Source of the DNA: Triops longicaudatus
Lineage: Eukaryota; Arthropoda; Branchiopoda; Notostraca; Triopsidae
Length of the DNA: 64,000 nucleotides
Assembly: GCA_022885665.1 (NCBI GenBank)
Contig: JAGQDJ010000073.1
Location: 62,001 to 126,000 of the forward strand
Direction: 5' to 3'
Below, one piece after another: positions 1 to 9,935 of this stretch. The notes beneath the pieces are model-generated. The model was not told the origin of the DNA and did no database searches. It saw nothing but the letters and a program-made list of their open reading frames with translations. Made by a program: the position numbers and the translations under genes. Numbering within the stretch: the first letter of the stretch is position 1; every line of letters starts with the position of its first letter.

Positions 1-1685
1 CGCTTTATGCAGTAGTATAGTACGGGGCACTTTCGTTAGAAATTCATTGTTACAGGAGAGCTGTGAAGCGTTGTGGCGTTAGCGTTGGCAGAATTCTTGG
101 ATTATTTCGCATGCTGGGGACGAAATGCTTGAAACAAAGTCGTATACTTAGTTTAATTATGTTTACAATTGGCTGTCGAGGACCTATTTTCATTCGACTT
201 ATCTCTTTAGAAAACATTGCTGAAGGATATTGTTTCACATTTCGTGTCGCGAAGGATATTGTTAGTGTTGCACAAGAAAGCAAAAATACCATTTTTTTTA
301 CAGTGTGGGCAAATTAGAGACGTTTTGATTTTGCTGTTTCCGCGATTTTTCGAAATGTGATTTAAAGAAATGTAACTATGCAGTCAGTAAATTCAACGTT
401 TCAGCGAATTAGTGAACATATTCAGTTTGTTTCCAGTTTTCATTGATTTTCTAGTGTCTTAGTGCTTTCGGATTTCTGTCTCTATCAATATTCGCATAGA
501 AAATGTGTAGTTTATAGGAAAATTATGTCGTTTATGGCCTGTAGAGTTTGTCTTCACGAAAGCATTTGTCAGAAGCAGGGAATTTTCGAAATGTTTGAAT
601 TTTAGACATTTTGTTGAAGAAATATGTTGGAGCTGTTGCCAACCATGGTGGATTTGAATCAATTAAAAAAAGGTTTTTATTACGAAAAGTTTGGTTTCAT
701 TACAAGTTGGACGTATGCACTATTGGTGAACCTTTTTTTCTAATTTTCGTTGCCAAGTTTGAATGCCATATAATTCAACTTTCTTGTCATCATTTGCACC
801 AAACTTTCTTCGTGAAAGTAAGAGTTATGATTTTCTTCGAGATTTCATTAGTGCGGTTTCTGCACGTAACACAGAATCAAAGGGCGGGGCTGAATTGAAA
901 GGTTGCGAAAGTGCCGTTTTCGCCATATCTTTGCTGACAGTACAGGTCATTTTGGCAGATGAGTTAGGTTTTATGGGACGGAACGGATTTTAAGGGCAGT
1001 AAAACCCTTCTTGGACAGTGTGTCGCAAGTTCAGAAATCCATTATTGCATTCTGCGCTTGGGGCAGTAAAAGGGAATTATTGACTTAACTATAGATGTTA
1101 TAACGCTATAGTTTTCTGAATTACTTGCAGCGAGACCGAAACTTTATTATTTTTTTAAAAATAAGTTATTTCTTGTCCCGTGTCTTTGTTACAAAAAAAA
1201 AATAAAAAAAAATAAGTAAAGCTCAAAAAAGCTGGAAGACGTGAAAAGACAGGTTTCCGAGCCAACAGAAACAACAATACAGCAGGAAGAAAGCACGTAT
1301 CACTATGTATTGAAAGGTCAGAACATTGTCTCCAGTACGTGCCGTAGGGAGTATTTCGAGTTCTTCGACTTTGGGTAAACAAAACTTCCGACTTACGTTC
1401 GGATGTAAGGCGAAATCGGAGGATTTATTTCCATAGTTGTATTCGTCACCTGGAGGATCGTAAGTTATTAAATTATAAAAAATTATAACAATTATTTATG
1501 CTACGTCTATTTGCTTTTTAGATGGACTTTTCTGAAATAAAAAAAAAAATAAAAAATATTATTATTACTACTGTTAATAAATTAATAATAATAATAATAA
1601 TAATAGTAATTTTAAAAGTAAGTAAAAGGCAGAATCATTGTCTCCTTATTGTTATTCTTTTAACTACGCTGGATATTAAAAAATA

Positions 1686-1726
<41 letters not shown>

Positions 1727-2434
1727 CTAAAATCGTTGCAGGCTTGTGCAGCATTTTTGTCGTTTGTGCTTTGAAATATTTCTGTAGTGACAAGGCGTGG
1801 CCAACTCGAACACTTAAAGAATTAAATCCGTTAGTTATGTCCTTTTATTCAGAACTTCTTTCATATCCGTGTGTATTTTCTTCTTCCTTTGTATTTTCTT
1901 TTCTAATTTTTTTAAAAAAAGTTCAGAAATACTGGTAACGGATATTCCGGGTGCGTGGAAACGAACATTTGTTGTTGTGTGAGCCAAAGGGGTGGGTGGG
2001 GCCAGAAGGCGTGGTCCGTCCGCTTTTGGGGGGCAAAGCATTTTCGATGTTTGTCGGTCTTCGCCGCGTTTCGGCTTCAGTGAACGCTCAATAGCTGCCC
2101 GAGTCGGTTGTCGTCCTCGCGGCGATCGTGTCATCACTTGCGCCCTCTGTCTTCATTCAATAAGCTTGTTCGCCTTTATCGGCAACCGCACGTACTGGTT
2201 GCTATTCCCCGGCTCTTTAATACGCGGCGACCGTGACTGTGTTCCTGGGATATATTGATTGTTCTTTCTTTTTCTCCTGAACAATATTGGTGCGCTAACT
2301 AATTGATACACCCTTTACCACCCACCACATCCACCCATTCACCCCGTCTTTCAAACATGTTCCTCGCAAGACGGGGAAGTACGAGCATTCATTGTCCTAG
2401 TGCAGTACGTTTTAATCCACGGTGTACCTTGGAA
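1..2434. other. No gene recognised; AT-rich DNA with GC-rich patch before TipE gene
   Basis: I see no supportable coding exon. The stretch holds an ATT/AAT microsatellite near 1541-1606 and a poly-T run at about 1687-1723. Between about 1930 and 2260 the base composition turns GC-rich, unlike the surroundings, just upstream of the TipE-family gene. This patch could be that gene's promoter or 5' untranslated region, but I found no clear TATA or initiator pair. Confidence 0.4.
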
Positions 2435-2539
2435 GAAATACCGGTAATTTCTGCAGAAATACTGGCAATTTTGGTAGAAATACTGACAATTTCTGCAGAA
2501 ATACGGGCAAATTATGCAGAAATATCAACAGTTGTAACC
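2435..2539. repeat. 21-bp minisatellite, five copies
   Basis: Five tandem 21-bp units begin at 2435, 2456, 2477, 2498 and 2519. Each starts with GAAATA and most end in CTGCA or ATGCA. Units diverge at several positions. Because 21 is divisible by three, an open frame through it reads as a seven-residue periodic peptide. It ends about 140 bp before the start codon of the TipE-family gene. Confidence 0.85.
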
Positions 2540-2681
2540 AAGCATTGATAACTGCATACTTCGTGACTTAGTATTGAAAAAAACTGGCAAAATTAATTTT
2601 GCGAAATTAAAAACTTCGTGTGGTGGAGAAAATACGTGCAGTAATTCCGAGATGCTAATCCAGGAAGGATAAGGGAGAGTC

Positions 2682-3539
2682 ATGGGTGTTCGTCAAAATT
2701 TGAGTCATTTTTTGGAAAATCATGAGCTGGGACTGTGTAGTTTACTGGGCGGCGCGTCATTCATCGTGTTCATGATTTTGCTGCCGCTCATGATTGATCC
2801 CAGTTTGCTATCGTTCGTGATGCGATTCGAAGCCACGCAGTGCTCGACGACGGAAAGTGCCAAATTAGTGGGCGTTTCCAACTGTACGTGGACCTCGTGT
2901 CAAACGGGGTGTACTGTCGATTTCTATACGTGCTGGCACATCTTCGTCCGCTACGAAACCCCGACACCGCCAGTATTCTCGGCCAGTAACCCTTATGGGG
3001 CCAATCCCGTGGCCCGAGTCCGTACTCGTTTGTTTCCTAACGTAATCGGCTGTGGTTACCCGCCCGCCGTGGATTGCCAGCAGTTTTACCAAGTGTACGG
3101 GCCGGTGAATGGCCGCCGGTACCCGTGTTACGTTAGTCTCAATGACCCTACACTGGCAGTCATTGACCTCAACTTGGACAATGCCTTAAAAGATATAGCC
3201 TTGGGTTTCGCTCCTTTGGCGCTCTTTCTCTTCATTGTGGTCTATGTATGTCTACGGATGCAATGCCGGAAGAAGGCGCTGCTCAAAGCCCGGGAACAAG
3301 AATTACTGACCCAGCAGCAGAAAACGACGTTCACGGTGCCAGATATTGTCTTGCAGAACAGCGCGTCGCTGTCGAGAAAGGACTCGTGGATAAATAAATT
3401 CCGAGAAGGACGCGACGGACGGTCGTCGTCCTCTTCCTCGAATAAATCGAAAGTAAATGACAAGAAAGGACTCAATATTGCCAGTATTAGCGCGTCGATC
3501 CCGAACGTGGTTTACCACCCAGAAGTACCGTTATTGTGA
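2682..3539 (+). CDS. TipE-family voltage-gated sodium channel auxiliary subunit
   Basis: This intronless frame encodes 285 residues. Family members (Drosophila TipE and TEH1-4) are two-pass membrane proteins that associate with the Para sodium channel and raise its current. The sequence fits. There is a short cytoplasmic N-terminus, a first membrane segment at about residues 22-45, a large extracellular loop with eight cysteines (54, 68, 73, 77, 84, 124, 132, 149) and an N-glycosylation site at Asn67. A second membrane segment lies at about 171-192, followed by a basic, Ser-rich cytoplasmic tail with polyserine near residue 250. The pattern NCTW-x-SC-x3-CT and later GCGYPP-x2-DC is typical of the family. 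The start is the first ATG after an in-frame TAA at 2670. The spacing resembles TEH1 most, but I cannot assign the paralogue. Confidence 0.87.
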   Translation: MGVRQNLSHFLENHELGLCSLLGGASFIVFMILLPLMIDPSLLSFVMRFEATQCSTTESAKLVGVSNCTWTSCQTGCTVDFYTCWHIFVRYETPTPPVFSASNPYGANPVARVRTRLFPNVIGCGYPPAVDCQQFYQVYGPVNGRRYPCYVSLNDPTLAVIDLNLDNALKDIALGFAPLALFLFIVVYVCLRMQCRKKALLKAREQELLTQQQKTTFTVPDIVLQNSASLSRKDSWINKFREGRDGRSSSSSSNKSKVNDKKGLNIASISASIPNVVYHPEVPLL

Positions 3540-6500
3540 CCGCAAAACGGAGAAATCCGTCTCGGAGTTCCTGGAGCTAAACTCGTGTACCTTCCGCAGT
3601 ATTACTAGAAATTACTGCGATTTTTGGTTGTGTTTAAAAAAAAAAACTGATGATTTATGTATAGCTTTTGAACTCCACATCGACGATGAAAATTGTTGCA
3701 ACAGTGCTAAATGATCCTGTGTACGTCGAAAAAGGGAATTGTGTCTGCCGTATGGACTCAAGAACATATTAGTAAAACCACGAGGAACATTATGGAAGAC
3801 TCAGTGACTCAAGCAAAGACCAATGAAATCTGATATTAAACCCGGTGTCTATCAGGAAAGTGCGGCAGAGGACTTAAAATTCACAATTGCAGTATTTTCG
3901 TTAGCTACACCAAGAGATCAGAAGAGAGGTGACGAAATACGTAGCAAAATGAAGCACAGAACATAACACTGTTTGTACTGGCTAAGATAATATGTTAGTG
4001 CTTCTCAATAGTGGGTAAATTAACCCTTATTGGCTAAAAAGTCGCTCAAATTTTGGGGTAAAAATGACTCGGTCAATTGTGACGCAAAAATAACAAATCA
4101 TAACTTTCGCAAAAAGTTACAGGCTGAAAAAAATCGCAATAATGATAATTAAAGCTAAATAGCGTTTTAAAAAGTTGCACGCGAATAAGGACTTATTCCT
4201 AAGGCTGTTTCTCGGACCTTCCGGTAGGTGTACCATTGTACCGGCGAAAAAAAGTGGCTTGTAAAGAAGCTGCCATTCACCGACAAGTTTTGTTTACACT
4301 TGAAACTATGGCAACAGATGGCGTACTTTGACACGTCACATTGCTTAACTTTATTGGTATCCTAGTGACAGGCGCGCTTGTAAACAAAAAACTGTTAGAA
4401 AATTTCTTGACTTCTTCTACGCTATGTTAGCAATATCAACGTGCACGCATCTGTCTACTCAGGGAAACAGCATGTGGAGTAAGCCCCGTTAGCCAAATTT
4501 AGTTAGAAATTAAATATCGCTACTTTTCTTAGGAAAAATGGGTAGAAATGAAAAAGCCAAAATTACGATATTAATAAAGGAGCTCAAGGTTTCGTCTCTA
4601 CTCCCAGTACGCTTCCTTACACATACACGGAATCTTGAACATCAACCGTGGCAAAAGAATACGCAAAAGGGCATTTTCGTGATCTATGTTACGTTTACTA
4701 GATGTTCAAAAATTACCGAAGAGTACTTTTTAAGCTCCTGATATGCTGCAAAACAGCACTAACAGTTCAGACGTTGTAGTTCCACGCTTTTGAAATGTCT
4801 TTAGATTTAGTTCCGTAAAAACAGGCTATAGTCGAAGTTTTAGTTACTTCGGTAAGTCAAACTTTCTGATCAGTGATTTCTGATAGTGAGCGAAACCTAT
4901 TGAGAAGCACTGCCATAAGACATAATGGATTCTCAAATGTACCATTTCTTTCGGGCAGGAATTTTTTAAAAACCAGAAACGCTGCATTGGAACTGGGTGA
5001 TGGAACAGTACTCATTCCGAATATAAAGCAAAGTCGTCGTCATTTTGGGAAAATCTAAACACAATCATAACCTGACCTCGAAAATCCCTAACCTCGCGGG
5101 TTATTGATACAGAAGAGGGCACTGTGACCTTTTGGAGGGTACCGGGGTGGTAAAGGCTTGTGTTTGTCGTATGGAGCAACTTTCTCAAGTCACGCAAGAG
5201 AAATGACCCACATTGGAAACTCATTAATGCCTGTACGGCCTCACTTGCTGGACTTTCTGGACCCATTATCACAGGAAAACGTTTTTGTGTGCCGATCCGT
5301 TATTGATTCCCGACTCCCTCCCAAGTCACCGCCCCCTGTGTGCCGCTACGTCGAACATTCTGCCAACTTTTTCGCCGATTTCCACAAAAATTCCAAGAAA
5401 AAGACGACAACGCCGCAAGTTTCTTTCTGACTAGAAGCAATTCCGAAGAGACATCGAAATTGCTTCTAGTCTTTGCCCAAAGTACCGGCAAAGTCCTGTT
5501 TTTTTCCCCCAGTCCTGGAACGTTCGGTTGTGTTGTTGGTTATGGGTAGTCGCACAGCCCCAGTTACCAAGGTCGATAATCATACTTGATTCATGCCCGA
5601 ATTTCCCCTCCCTGTCAAAACCATCTCGTGATATGCCATGGCCACCAAAAAGGCAAACATATCGGTCTATTGGGTTTTCATAATTCATGGAAGTCTATTT
5701 CCCTAAGACGGTTCCGTGGGAAAAGAGCTAAGCAGTGTGGAAGAATGACACAAACTGAAGAATGACAGAAATTCTTACACAGAGAGACAAACAAACGACG
5801 TGCCGGGTGACAGTACTCTCGTTAATTAAGACGGGAGATGAAGCCTTCTCATACTGCATCAGGTAAAAGAAGTAGCAATGCTAAGTTCGGATCCTTTAAT
5901 GGAATAACGAACGTAATTAAATGCCGAGTTGAGCTTTGATGCAATTGTATTATTTACGGTGAGTTTCGTGGCAATACGCACTAGATTGTGAAAGGGGAGG
6001 ATACCGTGAACTTATAAGGGGAGAATATCGTGTTTAAGTACCATGGTTTGGGTGTTGGCGTGTGCATGCATCGGTTGACGTAATAATGTGGTGTTAAATT
6101 ATAACCTAAGTAGATTGTATGCCGCCAAAGAAAACTGACGACTGTACCTTGTCATTTTACAGGTACACATCTATCGGGTCCAGAAATAATACGCACCGCA
6201 ACCCGGCCTTGCGACGTGTGGATGGAAATGGTGTCGAATATTATGCTCCAGCCTATTTATTAGCAGATGGCCAAGTTGAACGACACGGGCGAAAATAAAG
6301 TCTCCAGTGTGGATGGTACCTTAAGTAGCTGCATTGTTTTTCGCCTCATCGAAAAGCAAGATACGATGAGGGCGACACGTGTATTGTAGAGCGAGTGGTG
6401 AAGAAGAGTAGACGTAAACAACCAAGTGCATTTGAGAAAATCTTGTAATGCATATTGCATAGGAAAGCCTTATTAGTTATTACAGAGAAAGCCATCGTAC

Positions 6501-6888
6501 GTGAGTGTGATACTACAGAAAATTTGACTTTCTTTTCGTGGATATGCCGTGAGTGAAAAGAGAACGAGTCATGTAATAAATGCACACTCATATCACAAAC
6601 CTGGAATTTTAGTCAAATAAATTGTATTTTATCTCGAGACTTATGGTTGGCTTTTTAGGTTGACTGTCGACACGGAGTTCATTATCCATGGGCATAGTAT
6701 GAATCTTGCTGGACACGCTTCACCCACGTTTTTTCGTCAGTGAATCTTCTGGTCACGCAATGCTTCAATTTACTCGTAGACTAATAAAAAAAATGGCTTA
6801 TTTCGTAGTTACGAGCTGAGAATGAAAAATGCATAAGTCGAAATTCCAATCTTCACGAGAATTTGAAATGTCGCATTATCGGGCTTAG
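3540..6888. other. No gene recognised (intergenic)
   Basis: Only short open frames without recognisable domains occur here. The first few hundred bases are probably the 3' untranslated region of the TipE-family gene, though I found no clear AATAAA. Nothing else is supportable. Confidence 0.4.
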
Positions 6889-7111
6889 CTCTAATGTTGG
6901 TTCAGAACTTACCCCGGCAGGTGAGCCACTGTCGCGACTAAAAAAAGGCGTTTCGTGCGACAGGCGCCAAAGTTTGGTCTAGGTTGTTTAGGTTCTTGTA
7001 ACTTGGATACCAAGACGCCCTGTAAGATGTTTCTAGCCGGCTGGTATCCAAGTGACAGCAAAGCGCTGCGGTGGCGCACCTGCCGGGATAAGCGTTGAAC
7101 CAGCATTAGAG
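6889..7111. mobile_element. Fold-back / MITE-like element with long inverted arms
   Basis: The two ends are inverted copies of each other. CTCTAATG at 6889 mirrors CATTAGAG at 7104-7111, followed inward by GGTTCA and by a perfect CCCGGCAGGTG against CACCTGCCGGG. The arms extend at least 45 bp with a few mismatches. A second perfect 11-bp pair, CTTGGATACCA and TGGTATCCAAG, is nested inside. No coding capacity is seen, as expected for a non-autonomous fold-back element. I could not define a target-site duplication. Confidence 0.7.
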
Positions 7112-7560
7112 GTAGGTAAGCCGTATAAGACGCTGTGACTATCCTTGAAACTTAAACTATAACAAACGCTTTACTTAAAAAGTATTTTAATTTTTTCGGT
7201 ACTTTTACCAAGCAGGTATGAACATACTATACAGAACAACAAATTGGATGCATATACTTTGTAGGATTTGCGCAGTTTTTCAATGGTCAAATGAATTTAT
7301 CATATCGACGCGTGCTTTTTTTTAATAGCATTTCTAGTGACTTATACGATACGGAAGCTTAACTAATTTTATTGTTATAGTTCGAAAATCTTCAAATTCC
7401 AGACAAAGAATGTGTCTGTGTTTCTCTGAACGTAGTCTTATTACGTGTATTCATTAACGCGATTTTTTCGCTGCATAAATAAGCAGATTCTTGAACAAAA
7501 TAAATCTCACGAGTCTAAACGAACAAATAAAAAGGACAGTTTGAAATTCTACTTGTTGTA
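7112..7560. other. 3' flank of the LYR-MTRFR transcription unit
   Basis: No gene. It contains the minus-strand 3' untranslated region of MTRFR and its probable polyadenylation signal, described separately. Confidence 0.5.
7368..7373 (-). terminator. Polyadenylation signal of the LYR-MTRFR unit
   Basis: AATAAA on the minus strand, about 190 nt after the MTRFR stop codon. It is the first canonical hexamer I see downstream and would end the shared transcript. Confidence 0.5.
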
Positions 7561-8090
7561 TTACTCAATGCCTTCTCGTTCTCTCCATGCTTGCTTCAAA
7601 GCTTGCAGCTTTTTCGACCTCCTGTCACTTTCCCGACTTTTCTTCTCTTCCAGTCTCTTGGTCTGTGCTTCGACACTCATGTCCTTGTTGATCATGTTAT
7701 CAAGCTTCGTTATCAGCAACTCTCTAGCTATCTTTCTATTTTGTTCTACCGATCTGGTCTGATGGCACTTGACAACGCATCCTAAGAAAAACAAAACTTA
7801 ATAAAAACGGAATGAAAATACACACTCTGATATTGGAAAAATTTCGAAAATAGCGGTCATTATACGTAATAATATTTACCAGTTGGGATGTGTTTTAATA
7901 CTACACAATTGGACGTTTTATTAACAGCTTGTCCTCCAGGTCCCGTTCCTCTGACAAACGCTTCTTCCAAATCGGTTTCTACTAAAACCGGAACTCTGGA
8001 CTTGTCTATAGTATGTTTATACTGCACTGATACACAAAATCCCATGCTACTTCTTAAATGGCGTCCAAGAAGCTGTCTTATTAATGCCAT
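7561..8090 (-). CDS. MTRFR: Mitochondrial translation release factor in rescue (GGQ protein)
   Basis: Two exons, 7880-8090 and 7561-7781, separated by a 98-nt GT-AG intron, encode 143 residues (human MTRFR/C12orf65 is 166). The family resembles the catalytic domain of class I release factors and frees peptidyl-tRNA from stalled mitochondrial large subunits together with MTRES1. Evidence is the GTGPGGQAVNKTSN motif with GGQ at residues 52-54, then GCVVKCHQTRSVEQNRK across the splice junction, and a long charged helical C-terminus. The first 29 residues are rich in Arg and Lys and contain one acidic residue at most, as in a mitochondrial targeting peptide. The ATG (ACAATGG) lies only 6 nt after the stop of the LYR frame on the same exon, so both frames should be on one mRNA. 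Confidence 0.94.
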
Positions 8091-8096
8091 TGTCGG

Positions 8097-8525
8097 TTAA
8101 ACGATGCGTTTCTTCGATAGGAAACTCAGCCCTTTCTGGAAAGCAAATAGAAAACTAGAATTTTAGAGAAATTATAACGAAATATTTGCAAAAAATATTA
8201 TAAAATGTTAGTGAAAATTGCAATAATTTTAATCGTAACAAAATATTTTAACAAAATGGAAAATTAACCCGTTAGATATTACAAAAATCGTAAAACTTGA
8301 GTTCAAAGAGAAGTAGTACCAAGAGAATAATCTGCAAATTAAAATAGCATGCTTTACCTCAAAAGCTTTGCGAATTTCCTCTTCGTTCGTTAAATCCTTC
8401 TTTTTCTTAAACTCGGATCGAATTCTTTTTATGTAAAACGACTTATCTGTATACTGCAGTGTCGACGAGTACCTCAACAATGACCTATACAGCTGTAAGA
8501 CCTGATACGGACTTGGACCAGACAT
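8097..8525 (-). CDS. LYR-motif protein resembling the MIEF1 microprotein; first frame of a dicistronic unit
   Basis: Exon 8358-8525 joins exon part 8097-8135 across a 222-nt GT-AG intron in phase 0, giving 68 residues. An LYR tripeptide in QLYRSLLRY, then QYTDKSFY and RIRSEFKKKK, and a C-terminal EKGLSFL, match in order the human MIEF1 microprotein (70 residues, from the 5' leader of MIEF1). LYR proteins bind mitochondrial acyl carrier protein; the MIEF1 microprotein is reported with MALSU1 and ACP on the mitoribosomal large subunit. The start is ATG at 8525; a slightly longer frame would need a GTG. The stop TAA at 8099-8097 is followed by CCGACA and the MTRFR ATG. No MIEF1 frame follows here, unlike in vertebrates. 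Confidence 0.85.
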
Positions 8526-9269
8526 TCCCACAAACTAAATATTTTAATTAAGTTTCAAACTATATTGCCATTGCTCCACGTGCTCCTCTTGTGTATGTAA
8601 ATAGCGCAGCGTAGCCTTTAGTGTACTAACATACTACAGCGCCACCGTAATTCCTCTGAAATGGGTTTTAGAATCGCTGGAAGACCCGCCAAGCCGGAGG
8701 AAACGCAGTCTCCCCGGCTTGGCTTCCACTCGAAGTCGCGCTGCCCAAGTCCGCTCGTACTTTTTTTTTTCTTTTGTAATTTGCACGCTTAGGTTTAGTG
8801 CTCTGTGAATAAATCACTCTTCCGGAATAGGAGGTTTTTCTTTCATTTGCCAATATGTGTCCGTTGCTAAGGCATGGACGTAGCGCCCACTAAAATTAGC
8901 GGAGAAATGGAAACAACGACTTTCTTGAAAAAACGCCCTCAACTGAGGCTGAATGCATCTTACCTAAGCGAATAAAGGTATTTTCTTTAACATTTCTTTC
9001 AATTTTAACATATTTACAGCTAAATCTGAATATACATATTTTTTGCGTCGCGTAGACGAAGAGCAGTAAAGTTACCCCATGGCTTCAAAGAATAATCCCG
9101 TTTGACGGTAACTCGTTCGGAAACGCTTTTTCGTAGCATAACTATCATGCACGATAGGAGGCGTCTTGTAGCCAGACTCTCCGAGTGGCTGTACGTCTTC
9201 TTTACTCATCTCTCTTTTCGTCATACCTTCAACCACGGCTCTTTCTTTTCTGGTGGTGGCACTTTGCTG
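8526..9269. promoter_or_regulatory. Divergent promoter interval and untranslated first exon of ABCF2
   Basis: The LYR-MTRFR unit points left and ABCF2 points right from this interval. A perfect 10-bp hairpin with a 16-nt loop lies at 8688-8723 (GCCAAGCCGG paired with CCGGCTTGGC). The right end, pyrimidine-rich, closes with CTTTGCTG followed by GTAAGC at 9270, which looks like the donor of an untranslated ABCF2 exon joining the acceptor at 9931. Exact transcription starts are not visible. Confidence 0.5.
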
Positions 9270-9935
9270 GTAAGCCGTGAAGTGTGATCTCGGCTTTTTT
9301 ACGCGTGTTCTTGTGATTTTGTTTTTATAAGAACTGAGTTCTTCGTAACTAGAAAGTAAATAATTTAATTCTGAACCATTTAAACAAGTCTTTATGACGT
9401 AGTTCTATGTCAACAAACGTTTTATTTCCATAGCAATTTTTGACACGTGTGGAAATTAGATTGCAGTAATGCATTACGACATATCTTTGTCCGTGTCAAC
9501 AATGATTAACGACGAATTCCCTTCCTAGATGAAGTCAAGCAACTTTTTGGTGGTTGTCAAGTGCATTTTAAGTGTAAACCACGTAACAAGCCTGACAAAA
9601 GCTCTAACTCCACAAATTAATTTAAGCTTAAAATCTATTACTAGCTTAGTACATCTTAATCGTGTCCTTTACAAATCTACTAATATTTTTTAAAATATAT
9701 ACTAGCTTTGAAAATCTATTTTTTCTGTTTAAATTTATTTTAGGTCTATTTTTATCTGTTTTACCTTTTAGAAACCAACTTCTTTGATTCGTCTTCATTA
9801 CTTCAGAAGTCTGTTACAACTTATTTATGTCTATTTTAATCTTTCTAAAATTCTATCATAATGTATTGTAAATCTGTTATTGTGTCGAAAAAGGTTTGAA
9901 AATCTAATTAATGTGTGTTTTATTATTTCAGAAGC

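Noticed and set aside
8229..8357. Extension of the LYR frame past residue 56
   Set aside because: This is read-through into the intron. Splicing at 8357/8136 restores the conserved EKGLSFL end.
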